This document shows positions 43,502-52,672 of a stretch of 64,000 bases of DNA, piece after piece; the first letter of the stretch is position 1, and every line of letters starts with the position of its first letter. Under the pieces are notes generated by a model. That model saw only the letters and a program-made list of their open reading frames with translations. It did not search any database and had not been told where the DNA came from. The translations under genes and the position numbers were made by a program. Source of the DNA: RGIG3002 sp964449325 (GTDB lineage: Bacteria > Bacillota > Clostridia > Lachnospirales > Lachnospiraceae). The stretch covers positions 1 to 64,000 of the forward strand of contig CAYUYJ010000006.1 of assembly GCA_964449325.1 (NCBI GenBank), read 5' to 3'.

Positions 43502-43984
43502 ATGAAGAGACAGGACTATATATCCTGGGACGAATATTTTATGGGAGTTTCCATGCTATCCGGCATGCGCTCCAAAGACCCGAATACGCAGGTGGGAGCC
43601 TGTATTGTCAGTGATGATAATAAAATACTTTCCATGGGCTATAACGGATTCCCAAAGGGTTGTTCCGATGATGAATTTCCGTGGGCAAGAGAGGGAGAAG
43701 ATTCCATGGAAACCAAGTATCCTTTTGTGACTCATAGTGAGCTGAATGCTATTCTGAATTATCGGGGCGGCAGTCTGGAAGGTGCTAAAATTTATGTATC
43801 ACTTTTCCCTTGCAATGAATGTGCGAAGGCAATTATTCAGGCAGGAATCAAGACGATTGTTTATGACAGTGACAAGTATGCGGATTCACCGTCCACAAAG
43901 GCTTCCAAGAAAATGTTGGATGCGGCGGGCGTGCGTTACTATCAATATCAGCATACAGGAAGAAAAGTGACGTTGGATATGTAG
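43502..43984 (+). CDS. comEB: dCMP deaminase (ComEB family)
   Basis: This 160-residue zinc deaminase has NTQVGACIVSDDNKI, the zinc His and catalytic Glu in THSELNAIL, and PCNECAKAI for the two zinc cysteines. It converts dCMP to dUMP, feeding thymidylate synthesis. The gene is named comEB in Bacillus, although a role in competence there is doubtful. AGAGGAGGC precedes the ATG. Confidence 0.93.
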   Translation: MKRQDYISWDEYFMGVSMLSGMRSKDPNTQVGACIVSDDNKILSMGYNGFPKGCSDDEFPWAREGEDSMETKYPFVTHSELNAILNYRGGSLEGAKIYVSLFPCNECAKAIIQAGIKTIVYDSDKYADSPSTKASKKMLDAAGVRYYQYQHTGRKVTLDM

Positions 43985-44040
43985 GAATCCGGGAGGCGAA
44001 AAGAAATTTTGTGATATATAGAGAAGGGCAGGTGAAGTAA

Positions 44041-45198
44041 ATGAAAAAAGAATATAAACAGAAAATATCGATTGTATTGGCAATCACACTTTTGCTGTCT
44101 GTAGTTCCGTTTACTTCCTATGCGACCTCCACGAAGGAAAAGCTCAATCAGGCAGAGCAGGAAAAGAAAGACACAGAGAAAATGTTGGAAAATACCAATG
44201 AAAACATAGACGGTCTGAAGGAAGAGCAGAATACCTTAAAGGGAGAACTTTCCAACCTGAATAATCAGTTAAGTAACGTAAGCGATAATCTGTCTGATTT
44301 GGAACAACAGATTTCTACAAAGGAGTTAGAAATCGAAGTGACCCAACAGGCACTGGATGAGGCAATTCAGATTGAAGAGGATCAGTATGCCGCTATGAAA
44401 AAGCGGATACAGTTTATGTATGAAAGTCGTGATTTTCTGCTTTTGGAAATGCTGTTGCAAATGGATGATTTTGGCGAATTTCTGAATTACCATGATTATA
44501 TTGAACAATTGTCCGAATATGACCGAAAAATGTTAGAGGAATATCAGGGAACCATTGTAACGATAGAGGAGGAAAAACAACGGCTTAAAGAAGAAAAAGA
44601 AGACTTGGAAGATTTGAAAGCAAAGGCAGAGGCGGAAAAAAGCCGTGTGGCAGGGCTGGTAAGCACCACCTCCAATAATATTGCGGCGTATTCCGACCAG
44701 ATATCGGCAGCCGAGGCCGAGGCACTTGCTTACGAGCAGAAAATAAAAGAGCAGGAAGAAAATATTGAATACCTGAAAGCAAAGCTGGCAGAGGAAATCC
44801 GACTTTCCCAATTGGCGGCAGCTTCTGCAAAACGGGATATATCCGAGGTTACATTTGCGGATGGTGACAGATATTTACTTGCGAATCTGATTTATTGCGA
44901 AGCAGGTGCGGAGCCCTATGCGGGGCAGCTTGCGGTAGGAGCGGTAGTAATTAACCGGGTGTTGAGCTCGGTGTATCCGGATACCGTGGTTGGTGTTATC
45001 TATCAGAATAAGCAGTTTTCACCGGTAGCGAGCGGGCGTCTTGCGCTTGCACTTGCGGAAGGAAGGGCTACGGAAAGCTGCTATAAAGCAGCAGATGAGG
45101 CAATGGCGGGAAATACAAATGTAGGGAATTGTGTATACTTCAGAACACCGATAGAAGGCTTGACAGGAACACAGATAGGAGGACATATTTTCTACTAA
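44041..45198 (+). CDS. Exported coiled-coil cell wall hydrolase (SleB/CwlJ domain)
   Basis: This 385-residue protein has a signal peptide (1-28, ending TSYATS). Long coiled coils of PcsB/CwlO type follow (about 30-255). The C-terminal Hydrolase_2 (SleB/CwlJ) domain (about 275-385) has LLANLIYCEAGAEPYAGQLA with the catalytic Glu, AVVINRVLSSVYPDT and NCVYFRTP. The domain cleaves peptidoglycan glycan strands. The coiled coil may regulate it through FtsEX-like partners, as in PcsB; this is inference. It is monocistronic, with a terminator after it. Confidence 0.88.
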   Translation: MKKEYKQKISIVLAITLLLSVVPFTSYATSTKEKLNQAEQEKKDTEKMLENTNENIDGLKEEQNTLKGELSNLNNQLSNVSDNLSDLEQQISTKELEIEVTQQALDEAIQIEEDQYAAMKKRIQFMYESRDFLLLEMLLQMDDFGEFLNYHDYIEQLSEYDRKMLEEYQGTIVTIEEEKQRLKEEKEDLEDLKAKAEAEKSRVAGLVSTTSNNIAAYSDQISAAEAEALAYEQKIKEQEENIEYLKAKLAEEIRLSQLAAASAKRDISEVTFADGDRYLLANLIYCEAGAEPYAGQLAVGAVVINRVLSSVYPDTVVGVIYQNKQFSPVASGRLALALAEGRATESCYKAADEAMAGNTNVGNCVYFRTPIEGLTGTQIGGHIFY

Positions 45199-45230
45199 AG
45201 CTGACGTTGCTTAAAGAGAACGGGACAATA

Positions 45231-45265
45231 AAAAGACTGTGCGGATTGAACCGTAACAGTCTTTT
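45231..45265. terminator. Bidirectional terminator
   Basis: AAAAGACTGT and ACAGTCTTTT form a perfect 10-bp stem with an inner CGG/CCG pair. It lies between the SleB-domain gene and the convergent DUF402 gene. Confidence 0.8.
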
Positions 45266-45267
45266 AC

Positions 45268-45744
45268 TTATTCCAGATTTTCAATATGCGCCGTCAGGGT
45301 ATCAAAACCGCCGGTATAAATAATAGTAAGCAGACGGTTCAAACGCCGCAGGGCAAGTCCTAAAAGAGCGTCGCTTAATACATGTTTTTCCAAAATGTCA
45401 GCCAGCTCGTCCAAATCCACAACCCGGACAAAACCGTTCGGTTCCACAATGACATCCGCTAGAAGGTCTGTAAAAATATAGGAATGCTCCTCTGCATTGT
45501 ACGTATGGTCAACAATATCGCAATACCAGCACATGAGAGAATTGTCTTCCCGATAAAATTTGCTGACCTTGAAGCCTTCTTTCAAAAAATAGCAGGAATA
45601 ACCATGATGAAGGTCTTTTTTGGGTTTTAGTGCATTCCATTTTGTGATAATAAAATCTTCATTTGCGGAAAGAATGATATCATCCTTTAATAATATGCAC
45701 TCATCAGGAATAATTCGTTTTCGGAACAGCTTTAAATTTTGCAT
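45268..45744 (-). CDS. DUF402 domain protein
   Basis: This 158-residue protein is of the DUF402/FomD-like family: HHGYSCYFLKEGFKVSKFYR, LMCWYCDIVDHTY, and LLADVIVEPNGFVRVVDLDE. Characterised relatives are Mg2+-dependent nucleoside tri- and diphosphate phosphatases. The acidic residues in CDIVDH and VDLDEL are kept. ATG 45744 follows AGGAGGAAT; an in-frame extension to 45792 lacks a site. Confidence 0.85.
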   Translation of the reverse strand: MQNLKLFRKRIIPDECILLKDDIILSANEDFIITKWNALKPKKDLHHGYSCYFLKEGFKVSKFYREDNSLMCWYCDIVDHTYNAEEHSYIFTDLLADVIVEPNGFVRVVDLDELADILEKHVLSDALLGLALRRLNRLLTIIYTGGFDTLTAHIENLE

Positions 45745-45884
45745 AAAATTCCTCCTGTCAAAAATACTACTATTGAATATATGAAAAGTCAATCGAAATG
45801 TCTTGCTTTAGTAGACATCTTTGTTTATATGTCAGAATATGTCTGCACAATAAAATAAAAGTGTATGGAAATGCTTGGTTTTAC

Positions 45885-45913
45885 TAGACATTGTTGTCGA
45901 AAAAAGTTATAAT
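45885..45913 (+). promoter_or_regulatory. ATP synthase operon promoter
   Basis: TAGACA (45885-45890), a 17-bp spacer and perfect TATAAT (45908-45913), 53 bp before atpZ. A similar TAGTAGACAT block lies 73 bp upstream (about 45802-45825) and could mark a second promoter or a regulator site. Confidence 0.6.
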
Positions 45914-45965
45914 TTACAATGTATATTCGTAATTTTGAAAATATTGCAGAGAAAGGAAGGAGCAT

Positions 45966-46223
45966 ATGAAATACAGCAATTCGGTTTACCAATGTCTGAC
46001 GTTTATTACGCAGTTTGCAATTAATATGCTTGTTCCTATTTTTCTATGTTCTTTCCTTGGTTTATATATAGACAAAAAAGTGGGAACATCCTACTGGTTT
46101 GTGATTCTGTTTTTTGTGGGTGCACTGGCAGGCTTTCGGAATGTATATATATTTGCCAAAAAGGTTTATGAGCGAAAAGAAGGAGAACACGGCTATGAGA
46201 GAGAAAATCGCAGGCGCAAATAA
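45966..46223 (+). CDS. atpZ: AtpZ/AtpI family F0 accessory protein
   Basis: This 85-residue protein has two transmembrane helices (about 12-32 and 43-63) around the IDKKVGTS loop. This is the AtpZ pattern of small proteins at the start of Firmicute atp operons, proposed to help Mg2+/Ca2+ entry or c-ring assembly. AAGGAAGGAG precedes the ATG. Its last 29 bp overlap the start of atpI. Confidence 0.85.
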   Translation: MKYSNSVYQCLTFITQFAINMLVPIFLCSFLGLYIDKKVGTSYWFVILFFVGALAGFRNVYIFAKKVYERKEGEHGYERENRRRK

Positions 46224-46608
46224 AACGCTGTTGGAACTGATAACCGGGATTCTTATTTACGGACTGCTCTGCCAGATTATCGGACTCATTTTTGTGGAAG
46301 AAAATGCGGCCTATAGCAGCGGGCTGTGGATTGGCATTATGACTGCCGTGGCAGCAGCATTGCATATGTGGCACAGTCTGGATGTAAGTCTGGATTATGA
46401 TGAAAATACAGCAAGTAAGAAAATGCAGGCGCAGAGTATTATCAGATATGTGGTGATTGTTCTGATTATGGGATTTACCATGATTAATGGCTTTACCAAT
46501 CCGTTAGCTGCATTTTTAGGAATTATGGGGTTGAAAGTAGCGGCATATTTACAGCCGTTTACTCATAAATTATTATTCCGTTTTTTTAAAAAAGGGGAAA
46601 TGGAATAA
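46195..46608 (+). CDS. atpI: ATP synthase subunit I
   Basis: This 137-residue membrane protein has four hydrophobic helices, the usual AtpI topology. I subunits assist c-ring assembly and are poorly conserved. ATG 46195 follows AAGGAGA and overlaps the atpZ end; a longer in-frame version from 46114 would run inside atpZ and is rejected. Confidence 0.8.
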   Translation: MREKIAGANKTLLELITGILIYGLLCQIIGLIFVEENAAYSSGLWIGIMTAVAAALHMWHSLDVSLDYDENTASKKMQAQSIIRYVVIVLIMGFTMINGFTNPLAAFLGIMGLKVAAYLQPFTHKLLFRFFKKGEME

Positions 46609-46625
46609 AGTAAGGAGGTGAACGT

Positions 46626-47354
46626 ATGGAGCAGGGTATTTTGTTATCAGCGGATTTGGATTTCAATATTCACGGTATTTTTTCCTATGAATTGTTTGGT
46701 CAGACCGTGTGGATAACAACATCGCATGTCTGCATTCTTATTGTAATGCTGGTCCTGATGGGCTTTGCATTGGCAGCAAACAGAGCAATGAAGCATGCTA
46801 CGGAAGTGCCCGGGACATTTCAGAACATCGTCGAACTAATCGTTGAAAAACTGGACGGTATGTCAAAAGGAGTAATGGGAAAATATGCGGTCAGATTCAG
46901 AAATTATATTGGCACAATTTTCATCTTTATTCTGTTTAGTAACATATCGGGATTGTTCGGACTACGACCACCGACAGCGGATTACGGTACGACACTTGCA
47001 CTTGGATTGATTACTTTTACGTTAATCCATGTAACACAGTTCAAGAACAATTCGCTGAAGTCGATTTGGGTAGATATGTGTTCTCCATTACCACCATGGC
47101 TGCCAATCTGGTTCCCAATTAACGTGATTAGTGAAATTGCGGTGCCAATTTCCTTGTCATTACGTTTGTTTGCCAATGTTTTATCAGGAACTATCATGAT
47201 GGCTCTTATTTACGGATTGCTCGGATGGATAGCAACCATCTGGCCGGCTGCACTTCATGTTTATTTTGATTTGTTTTCGGGTGCAATCCAAACCTATGTA
47301 TTCTGTATGCTGACAATGACATATATTACAAATGCCTATCCATCAGAAACATAG
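46626..47354 (+). CDS. atpB: ATP synthase F0 subunit a
   Basis: This 242-residue polytopic protein forms the ion half-channels. GLFGLRPPTADYGTTLALGL and the helix ISEIAVPISLSLRLFANVLSG carry the essential arginine that faces the c-ring. AAGGAGGTG precedes the ATG. Confidence 0.96.
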   Translation: MEQGILLSADLDFNIHGIFSYELFGQTVWITTSHVCILIVMLVLMGFALAANRAMKHATEVPGTFQNIVELIVEKLDGMSKGVMGKYAVRFRNYIGTIFIFILFSNISGLFGLRPPTADYGTTLALGLITFTLIHVTQFKNNSLKSIWVDMCSPLPPWLPIWFPINVISEIAVPISLSLRLFANVLSGTIMMALIYGLLGWIATIWPAALHVYFDLFSGAIQTYVFCMLTMTYITNAYPSET

Positions 47355-47396
47355 TCGAAAATTGAATAATATTTTATTTACTAGGAGGAAATTAGA

Positions 47397-47648
47397 ATGG
47401 AATTTAATACGAACTTTATCTTAGGTTGTTCAGCAATCGGTGCAGGTCTTGCAGTTATCGCAGGTATCGGACCCGGTGTTGGTCAGGGTATCGCAGCAGG
47501 ACATGCAGCAGCAGCAGTAGGTAGAAACCCGGGTGCAAAATCTGACGTTATGTCAACCATGCTTCTTGGACAGGCAGTTGCCGAAACAACCGGTCTTTAC
47601 GGTCTGTTGGTAGCTATGCTTCTTTTATTCGTAAAACCGTTAGTATAA
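47397..47648 (+). CDS. atpE: ATP synthase F0 subunit c, sodium-type residues
   Basis: This 83-residue hairpin of two helices has the loop RNPGAK. The ion-carrying residue is Glu63. Gln30 (GVGQG), Val61, Thr64, Thr65 and Tyr68 (AVAETTGLY) correspond to the Gln32, Val63, Glu65, Ser66, Thr67, Tyr70 set that binds Na+ in the Ilyobacter c-ring, with one Ser to Thr change. Sodium coupling is therefore predicted. AGGAGGAAA precedes the ATG. Confidence 0.96.
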   Translation: MEFNTNFILGCSAIGAGLAVIAGIGPGVGQGIAAGHAAAAVGRNPGAKSDVMSTMLLGQAVAETTGLYGLLVAMLLLFVKPLV

Positions 47649-47697
47649 GAAACGGGAAACCGGACTTCCGGATAGAAAGGATGAAAGGAGGCAGGAG

Positions 47698-48213
47698 ATG
47701 GAGAGACTTTTTAATTTGGACTTTCAGCTTATAACAGATGCCACATTAATGATTATTGCAGTATTTGTTTTGTTTCTGTTCTTATCTTATTTTCTGTTCA
47801 ATCCGGCACGTAAAATGCTGGAAGGCAGACAGAATAAAATAAAAGACGAACTGGATAGTGCAGAAAAAAGCATGAAGGAAGCCAGAGAATTAAAGCTTGA
47901 ATATGAAGCAAAATTAAAGGATATTGATAAAGAAGCTGAAGAAATTTTAAGCGAAGCCAGAAAGAAAGCACTTGCTAATGCGGCAAAAATAGAAGAAGAA
48001 GCAAAGGCTGATGCCGCACGCATTATGGAAAGGGCAAGACAGGAAGCAGAGCTTGAAAAACAGAAGGCAGCAGATGACGTGAAGAAAGAGATGGTTTCCA
48101 TCGCATCGTTAATGGCAGGGAAGGTTGTTGCTGCTTCTATTGATACTTCGGTACAGGAAAGCCTGATTAATGAAACTTTGAAGGAAATAGGTGAAAGCAC
48201 ATGGCTAAGCTAA
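47698..48213 (+). CDS. atpF: ATP synthase F0 subunit b
   Basis: This 171-residue protein has one N-terminal transmembrane helix (about 14-37) followed by NPARKMLEGRQNKI and a long charged coiled coil, the peripheral stalk. AAAGGAGGC precedes the ATG. The 3' end overlaps atpH by 13 bp. Confidence 0.95.
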   Translation: MERLFNLDFQLITDATLMIIAVFVLFLFLSYFLFNPARKMLEGRQNKIKDELDSAEKSMKEARELKLEYEAKLKDIDKEAEEILSEARKKALANAAKIEEEAKADAARIMERARQEAELEKQKAADDVKKEMVSIASLMAGKVVAASIDTSVQESLINETLKEIGESTWLS

Positions 48214-48749
48214 TTTCAAAAACATATGGAGATGCTTTATTTGAATTAGCAGTCGAGGACGGAAAAGTGGATGTTTTCATGGAAGAAATTTCCGGGCTTC
48301 TTGAGGTTTTAAGGAGTGAAGCGGAGTTTACCAAGTTGATGAATCATCCCAAAATCCCAAAGGAAGAAAAGGTTCAGGTTGCAAAAAATGTATTTTCGGG
48401 ACGTATCTCGGAGGAAATTGTAGGCTTCCTGACACTCATTATCCAAAAAGACCGTTATGGTGAAGCAGAAGCTATTTTGGAGTATTTCTTAAATCAGGTA
48501 AAGGAATATAAAGGAATCGGAGTAGCCTATGTGAAAACAGCGGTAGCTTTGACTGAGATTCAGAAAAAGCAGGTTGAAGAAAGACTGTTGCAGACAACAA
48601 AATACCGTCAGATGGAAATGCATTTTTCTGAGGATAAGGCGCTTATCGGCGGTATGGTAATCCGTATCGGTGACAGGGTTGTTGACAGCAGTATCAGTAC
48701 AAAATTAGAGGAGCTTCAGAAACAGCTTATGAAAATCCAGTTGGGATAG
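48201..48749 (+). CDS. atpH: ATP synthase F1 subunit delta
   Basis: This 182-residue OSCP/delta subunit starts AKLISKTYGDALFELAVEDG and ends with the typical KALIGGMVIRIGDRVVDSSI (here DKALIGG) and a SISTKLEELQKQL tail. It links the b stalk to the top of F1. It overlaps atpF, so translation is coupled. Confidence 0.95.
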   Translation: MAKLISKTYGDALFELAVEDGKVDVFMEEISGLLEVLRSEAEFTKLMNHPKIPKEEKVQVAKNVFSGRISEEIVGFLTLIIQKDRYGEAEAILEYFLNQVKEYKGIGVAYVKTAVALTEIQKKQVEERLLQTTKYRQMEMHFSEDKALIGGMVIRIGDRVVDSSISTKLEELQKQLMKIQLG

Positions 48750-48798
48750 GCTGTAATAAGGAATAAGCTTTAATAAAAAGAAAGGTGTGTACAGATCC

Positions 48799-50304
48799 AT
48801 GAATTTAAGACCAGAAGAAATCAGTTCTGTCATTAAGGATCAGATTAAGAGATATGCATCGGAGCTGGAAGTGTCCGATGTAGGTACCGTTATTCAGGTA
48901 GCAGACGGTATTGCTCGTGTGCACGGACTGGAAAATGCAATGCAGGGTGAGCTGTTAGAGTTCCCCGGAGAAGTATACGGAATGGTGTTAAACTTAGAAG
49001 AAGATAACGTAGGTGCCGTACTTCTCGGAAACCAGAAGAATATCAACGAAGGTGACGTTGTAAAAACAACGGGCCGTGTTGTTGAAGTTCCGGTTGGCGA
49101 TGCTATGCTTGGACGTGTCGTAAATGCTCTTGGTCAGCCGATTGACGGAAAAGGACCGATTCAGACAAACAAATATCGTAAAATAGAGAGAGTTGCTTCC
49201 GGCGTTATCACAAGAAAATCCGTTGATACTCCGCTTCAGACAGGTATCAAGGCGATTGACTCTATGGTACCTATCGGAAGAGGACAGCGTGAACTTATTA
49301 TCGGTGACAGACAGACCGGTAAAACAGCAATTGCAATTGATACTATCATCAACCAGAAAGGTCAGGGTGTAAAGTGTATCTATGTAGCAATCGGACAGAA
49401 AGCGTCCACGGTAGCTTCCATAGTAAAAACTTTAGAAGAATTTGGTGCGATGAGTTATACAACCATAGTTGCATCAACTGCAAGTGAGCTTGCACCGCTT
49501 CAGTATATTGCCCCCTATGCGGGATGTGCAATCGGTGAAGAATGGATGGAGAACGGAGAAGACGTTCTTGTTGTGTATGATGACTTAAGTAAGCATGCGG
49601 CTGCATACCGTACACTCTCCTTGTTGCTGAAAAGACCGCCGGGACGTGAGGCATATCCCGGTGATGTATTCTATTTGCATTCCAGACTTCTGGAAAGAGC
49701 AGCCCGTATGTCCGAGGAGTATGGCGGAGGTTCATTAACAGCACTTCCGATTATTGAAACACAGGCAGGTGACGTTTCTGCGTATATTCCGACCAACGTT
49801 ATTTCCATTACCGATGGTCAGATTTATCTTGAGACAGAAATGTTTAACTCCGGTTTCCGTCCGGCTGTAAATGCAGGTCTTTCCGTATCCCGTGTAGGTG
49901 GTTCGGCACAGATTAAAGCAATGAAAAAGATTGCGGCACCGATTCGTACGGAGCTGGCACAGTACAGAGAGCTTGCTGCATTTGCACAGTTCGGTTCCGA
50001 GCTGGATGAGGATACAAAGGAGAAACTTGCACAGGGCGAACGAATTAAAGAGATATTGAAGCAGCCACAGTATAAACCGATGCCGGTACAATATCAGGTA
50101 TTGATTATTTATGTTGCAACCAATAAATATCTTTTGGATGTTCCGGTAGAAGATATCACTCGTTTTGAAACGGAATTTTTCGAGTTTTTGGATACCAAGT
50201 ATCCGGAGGTTCCGAGTAAGATTGCGGAAGAAAAGGTGATTTCCGAGGAAACGGAAGCAACCTTAAAGAAAGCAATTGAAGAGTTCAAGAAAGCATTTCG
50301 GTAG
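48799..50304 (+). CDS. atpA: ATP synthase F1 subunit alpha
   Basis: This 501-residue protein has Walker A GDRQTGKTAI, the LRPEEISSVIKDQI N-terminus, and the non-catalytic site region VYDDLSKHAAAYRTLSLLLK. The conserved SRVGGSAQIKAMKK segment is present. ATG 48799 is preferred over GTG 48787, which overlaps the AAAGGTG site. Confidence 0.97.
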   Translation: MNLRPEEISSVIKDQIKRYASELEVSDVGTVIQVADGIARVHGLENAMQGELLEFPGEVYGMVLNLEEDNVGAVLLGNQKNINEGDVVKTTGRVVEVPVGDAMLGRVVNALGQPIDGKGPIQTNKYRKIERVASGVITRKSVDTPLQTGIKAIDSMVPIGRGQRELIIGDRQTGKTAIAIDTIINQKGQGVKCIYVAIGQKASTVASIVKTLEEFGAMSYTTIVASTASELAPLQYIAPYAGCAIGEEWMENGEDVLVVYDDLSKHAAAYRTLSLLLKRPPGREAYPGDVFYLHSRLLERAARMSEEYGGGSLTALPIIETQAGDVSAYIPTNVISITDGQIYLETEMFNSGFRPAVNAGLSVSRVGGSAQIKAMKKIAAPIRTELAQYRELAAFAQFGSELDEDTKEKLAQGERIKEILKQPQYKPMPVQYQVLIIYVATNKYLLDVPVEDITRFETEFFEFLDTKYPEVPSKIAEEKVISEETEATLKKAIEEFKKAFR

Positions 50305-50361
50305 GAAATAAGAGGCAAGATTACCGGATAAGTAATATTGTCGGAAAGGATAGGTAGCATT

Positions 50362-51222
50362 ATGGCGTCAATGCGTGACATAAAAAGACGTAAGGGCAGT
50401 ATTCAGAGTACCCAGCAGATTACCAAAGCCATGAAGCTTGTTTCTACCGTAAAACTGCAAAGGGCAAAAGGTCGTGCAGAAAAGTCGAAGTCTTATTTTG
50501 AGTGTATGTACGATACGGTAACGTCCATGCTTGCAAAAACAGGTAATTTAGACCACAGATATCTGAAAGCCGGTGAGTCCCGGAAGAAAGCGGTAATTCT
50601 GATTACCTCTAACAGAGGACTTGCAGGCGGATACAACTCCAATGCAATCAAACTGATTACACAGGGTGAGTTGAAAAAGGAAGAGCTTTTGATTTATGCG
50701 GTGGGCGGAAAGGGCAGGGATACCTTGAAACGCTACGGTTATGAAATCAAAGCGGATTATTCGGAGTGTATTGAAGAACCGTTGTATGTTGATGCAATGA
50801 ATATCAGCAAAGAACTGCTGGCAGCTTTTGAAGCGGGAGAAATCGGCGAAATATATCTTGCCTATACTTCTTTTAAGAATACGGTAAGCCATGAACCGAA
50901 GCTTCTGAAGCTTTTGCCGGTGGAATTTGAAGCTTCCGAAGAAAACGGTGAAAAGAAAGGGCAGGCGCTCATGAACTTTGAACCGGAGGATGATCAGGCT
51001 TTGGATATGATTATTCCGAAATATATTACCAGTCTGATTTTCGGAGCGATGGTAGAGTCGGCAGCAAGTGAAAACGGTGCCAGAATGCAGGCAATGGATT
51101 CGGCAACAAATAATGCTGAGGAAATGATTGATAACCTGACTCTTATGTATAACAGAGCCCGTCAAGGCTCCATTACACAAGAGTTGACCGAGATTATTGC
51201 AGGTGCCAATGCGATTTCATAG
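50362..51222 (+). CDS. atpG: ATP synthase F1 subunit gamma
   Basis: This 286-residue rotor shaft begins MASMRDIKRRKGSIQSTQQI and ends RQGSITQELTEIIAGANAIS, both hallmarks of the coiled-coil termini. ATG 50362 is chosen; a TTG at 50338 adds eight residues without support. Confidence 0.96.
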   Translation: MASMRDIKRRKGSIQSTQQITKAMKLVSTVKLQRAKGRAEKSKSYFECMYDTVTSMLAKTGNLDHRYLKAGESRKKAVILITSNRGLAGGYNSNAIKLITQGELKKEELLIYAVGGKGRDTLKRYGYEIKADYSECIEEPLYVDAMNISKELLAAFEAGEIGEIYLAYTSFKNTVSHEPKLLKLLPVEFEASEENGEKKGQALMNFEPEDDQALDMIIPKYITSLIFGAMVESAASENGARMQAMDSATNNAEEMIDNLTLMYNRARQGSITQELTEIIAGANAIS

Positions 51223-51269
51223 GCAGGTGCAATTCACGAATTTAACAGAAAGCAGAAAGAGGAATAAAG

Positions 51270-52661
51270 ATGGCAGAGTTAAACAAAGGTAAAATCACTC
51301 AGATTATCGGTGCGGTACTGGATATTAAGTTCAGTGAGGGCAGTCTTCCCGAAATTAATGAAGCTATCAAAATCCCGACAAAAGACGGGAATGAATTGGT
51401 AGTGGAAGTATCGCAGCATCTGGGAGATGACACAGTAAGATGTATTGCCATGGGCTCTACTGACGGACTTGTAAGGGGAATGGAGGCGATTGCAACCGGT
51501 GCCCCGATTACTGTTCCGGTAGGTGAAAATACGCTGGGACGTTTGTTCAACGTATTGGGTCAGCCCATCGATAATAAACCGGCGCCGACAGATGTAAGTT
51601 ATGAGCCGATTCACAGACCGGCACCGGAATTTAAAGAACAATCCACACAGACGGAACTTTTGGAAACAGGTATTAAGGTCGTTGACCTTCTTTGCCCTTA
51701 CCAGAAGGGTGGTAAAATCGGACTCTTTGGTGGTGCAGGTGTAGGTAAAACGGTACTTATTCAGGAATTAATTCGTAATATTGCTACAGAGCACGGCGGA
51801 TATTCCGTATTTACCGGTGTTGGAGAAAGAACAAGAGAGGGTAATGACCTGTACCATGAAATGATGGAATCCGGCGTTATCGACAAAACCACCATGGTAT
51901 TCGGACAGATGAATGAACCACCCGGAGCCAGAATGAGAGTTGGTCTTACCGGACTTACCATGGCAGAATATTTCCGTGATAAAGGCGGTAAGGATGTGCT
52001 TTTATTCATTGATAATATTTTCCGTTTTACACAGGCAGGTTCCGAGGTGTCCGCACTTTTGGGACGTATGCCTTCTGCAGTTGGTTACCAGCCTACCTTG
52101 CAGACAGAGATGGGTGCTTTACAGGAGCGTATTACATCCACAAAGGATGGTTCCATTACATCCGTACAGGCAGTATATGTGCCTGCCGATGACTTGACTG
52201 ACCCGGCTCCGGCTACAACCTTTGCGCATTTGGATGCAACAACGGTACTTTCCCGTTCTATTGTAGAGCTTGGTATTTATCCGGCTGTAGATCCGCTTGA
52301 GTCTACTTCCAGAATTTTGGATCCGAGAGTTGTTGGGGAGGAGCATTATAAAACTGCCCGCGGTGTACAGGAGATTTTACAGAAATATAAAGAATTACAG
52401 GATATTATCGCGATTCTTGGTATGGATGAGCTTTCTGAGGATGATAAGCTTGTCGTTTCCAGAGCAAGAAAGGTGCAGAGATTCCTTTCACAGCCGTTCT
52501 TCGTAGCAGGACAGTTTACCGGCCTGGAAGGAAAATACGTGCCAATCAGCGAGACAATCAGAGGCTTTAAAGAAATTCTCGAAGGTAAGCATGACAATGT
52601 TCCTGAAAGCTATTTCTTAAATGCAGGAAGCATCGATGACGTACTTGCCCGTGTGAAGTAA
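51270..52661 (+). CDS. atpD: ATP synthase F1 subunit beta
   Basis: This 463-residue catalytic subunit has Walker A GGAGVGKTVL, GERTREGNDLYHEM with the catalytic Glu, Walker B LLFIDNIFRF, and the DELSEDD sequence (DELSEDDKL in place of DELSEEDK). GAGGAAT precedes the ATG. Confidence 0.98.
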   Translation: MAELNKGKITQIIGAVLDIKFSEGSLPEINEAIKIPTKDGNELVVEVSQHLGDDTVRCIAMGSTDGLVRGMEAIATGAPITVPVGENTLGRLFNVLGQPIDNKPAPTDVSYEPIHRPAPEFKEQSTQTELLETGIKVVDLLCPYQKGGKIGLFGGAGVGKTVLIQELIRNIATEHGGYSVFTGVGERTREGNDLYHEMMESGVIDKTTMVFGQMNEPPGARMRVGLTGLTMAEYFRDKGGKDVLLFIDNIFRFTQAGSEVSALLGRMPSAVGYQPTLQTEMGALQERITSTKDGSITSVQAVYVPADDLTDPAPATTFAHLDATTVLSRSIVELGIYPAVDPLESTSRILDPRVVGEEHYKTARGVQEILQKYKELQDIIAILGMDELSEDDKLVVSRARKVQRFLSQPFFVAGQFTGLEGKYVPISETIRGFKEILEGKHDNVPESYFLNAGSIDDVLARVK

Positions 52662-52672
52662 GGGGTGAGCAG

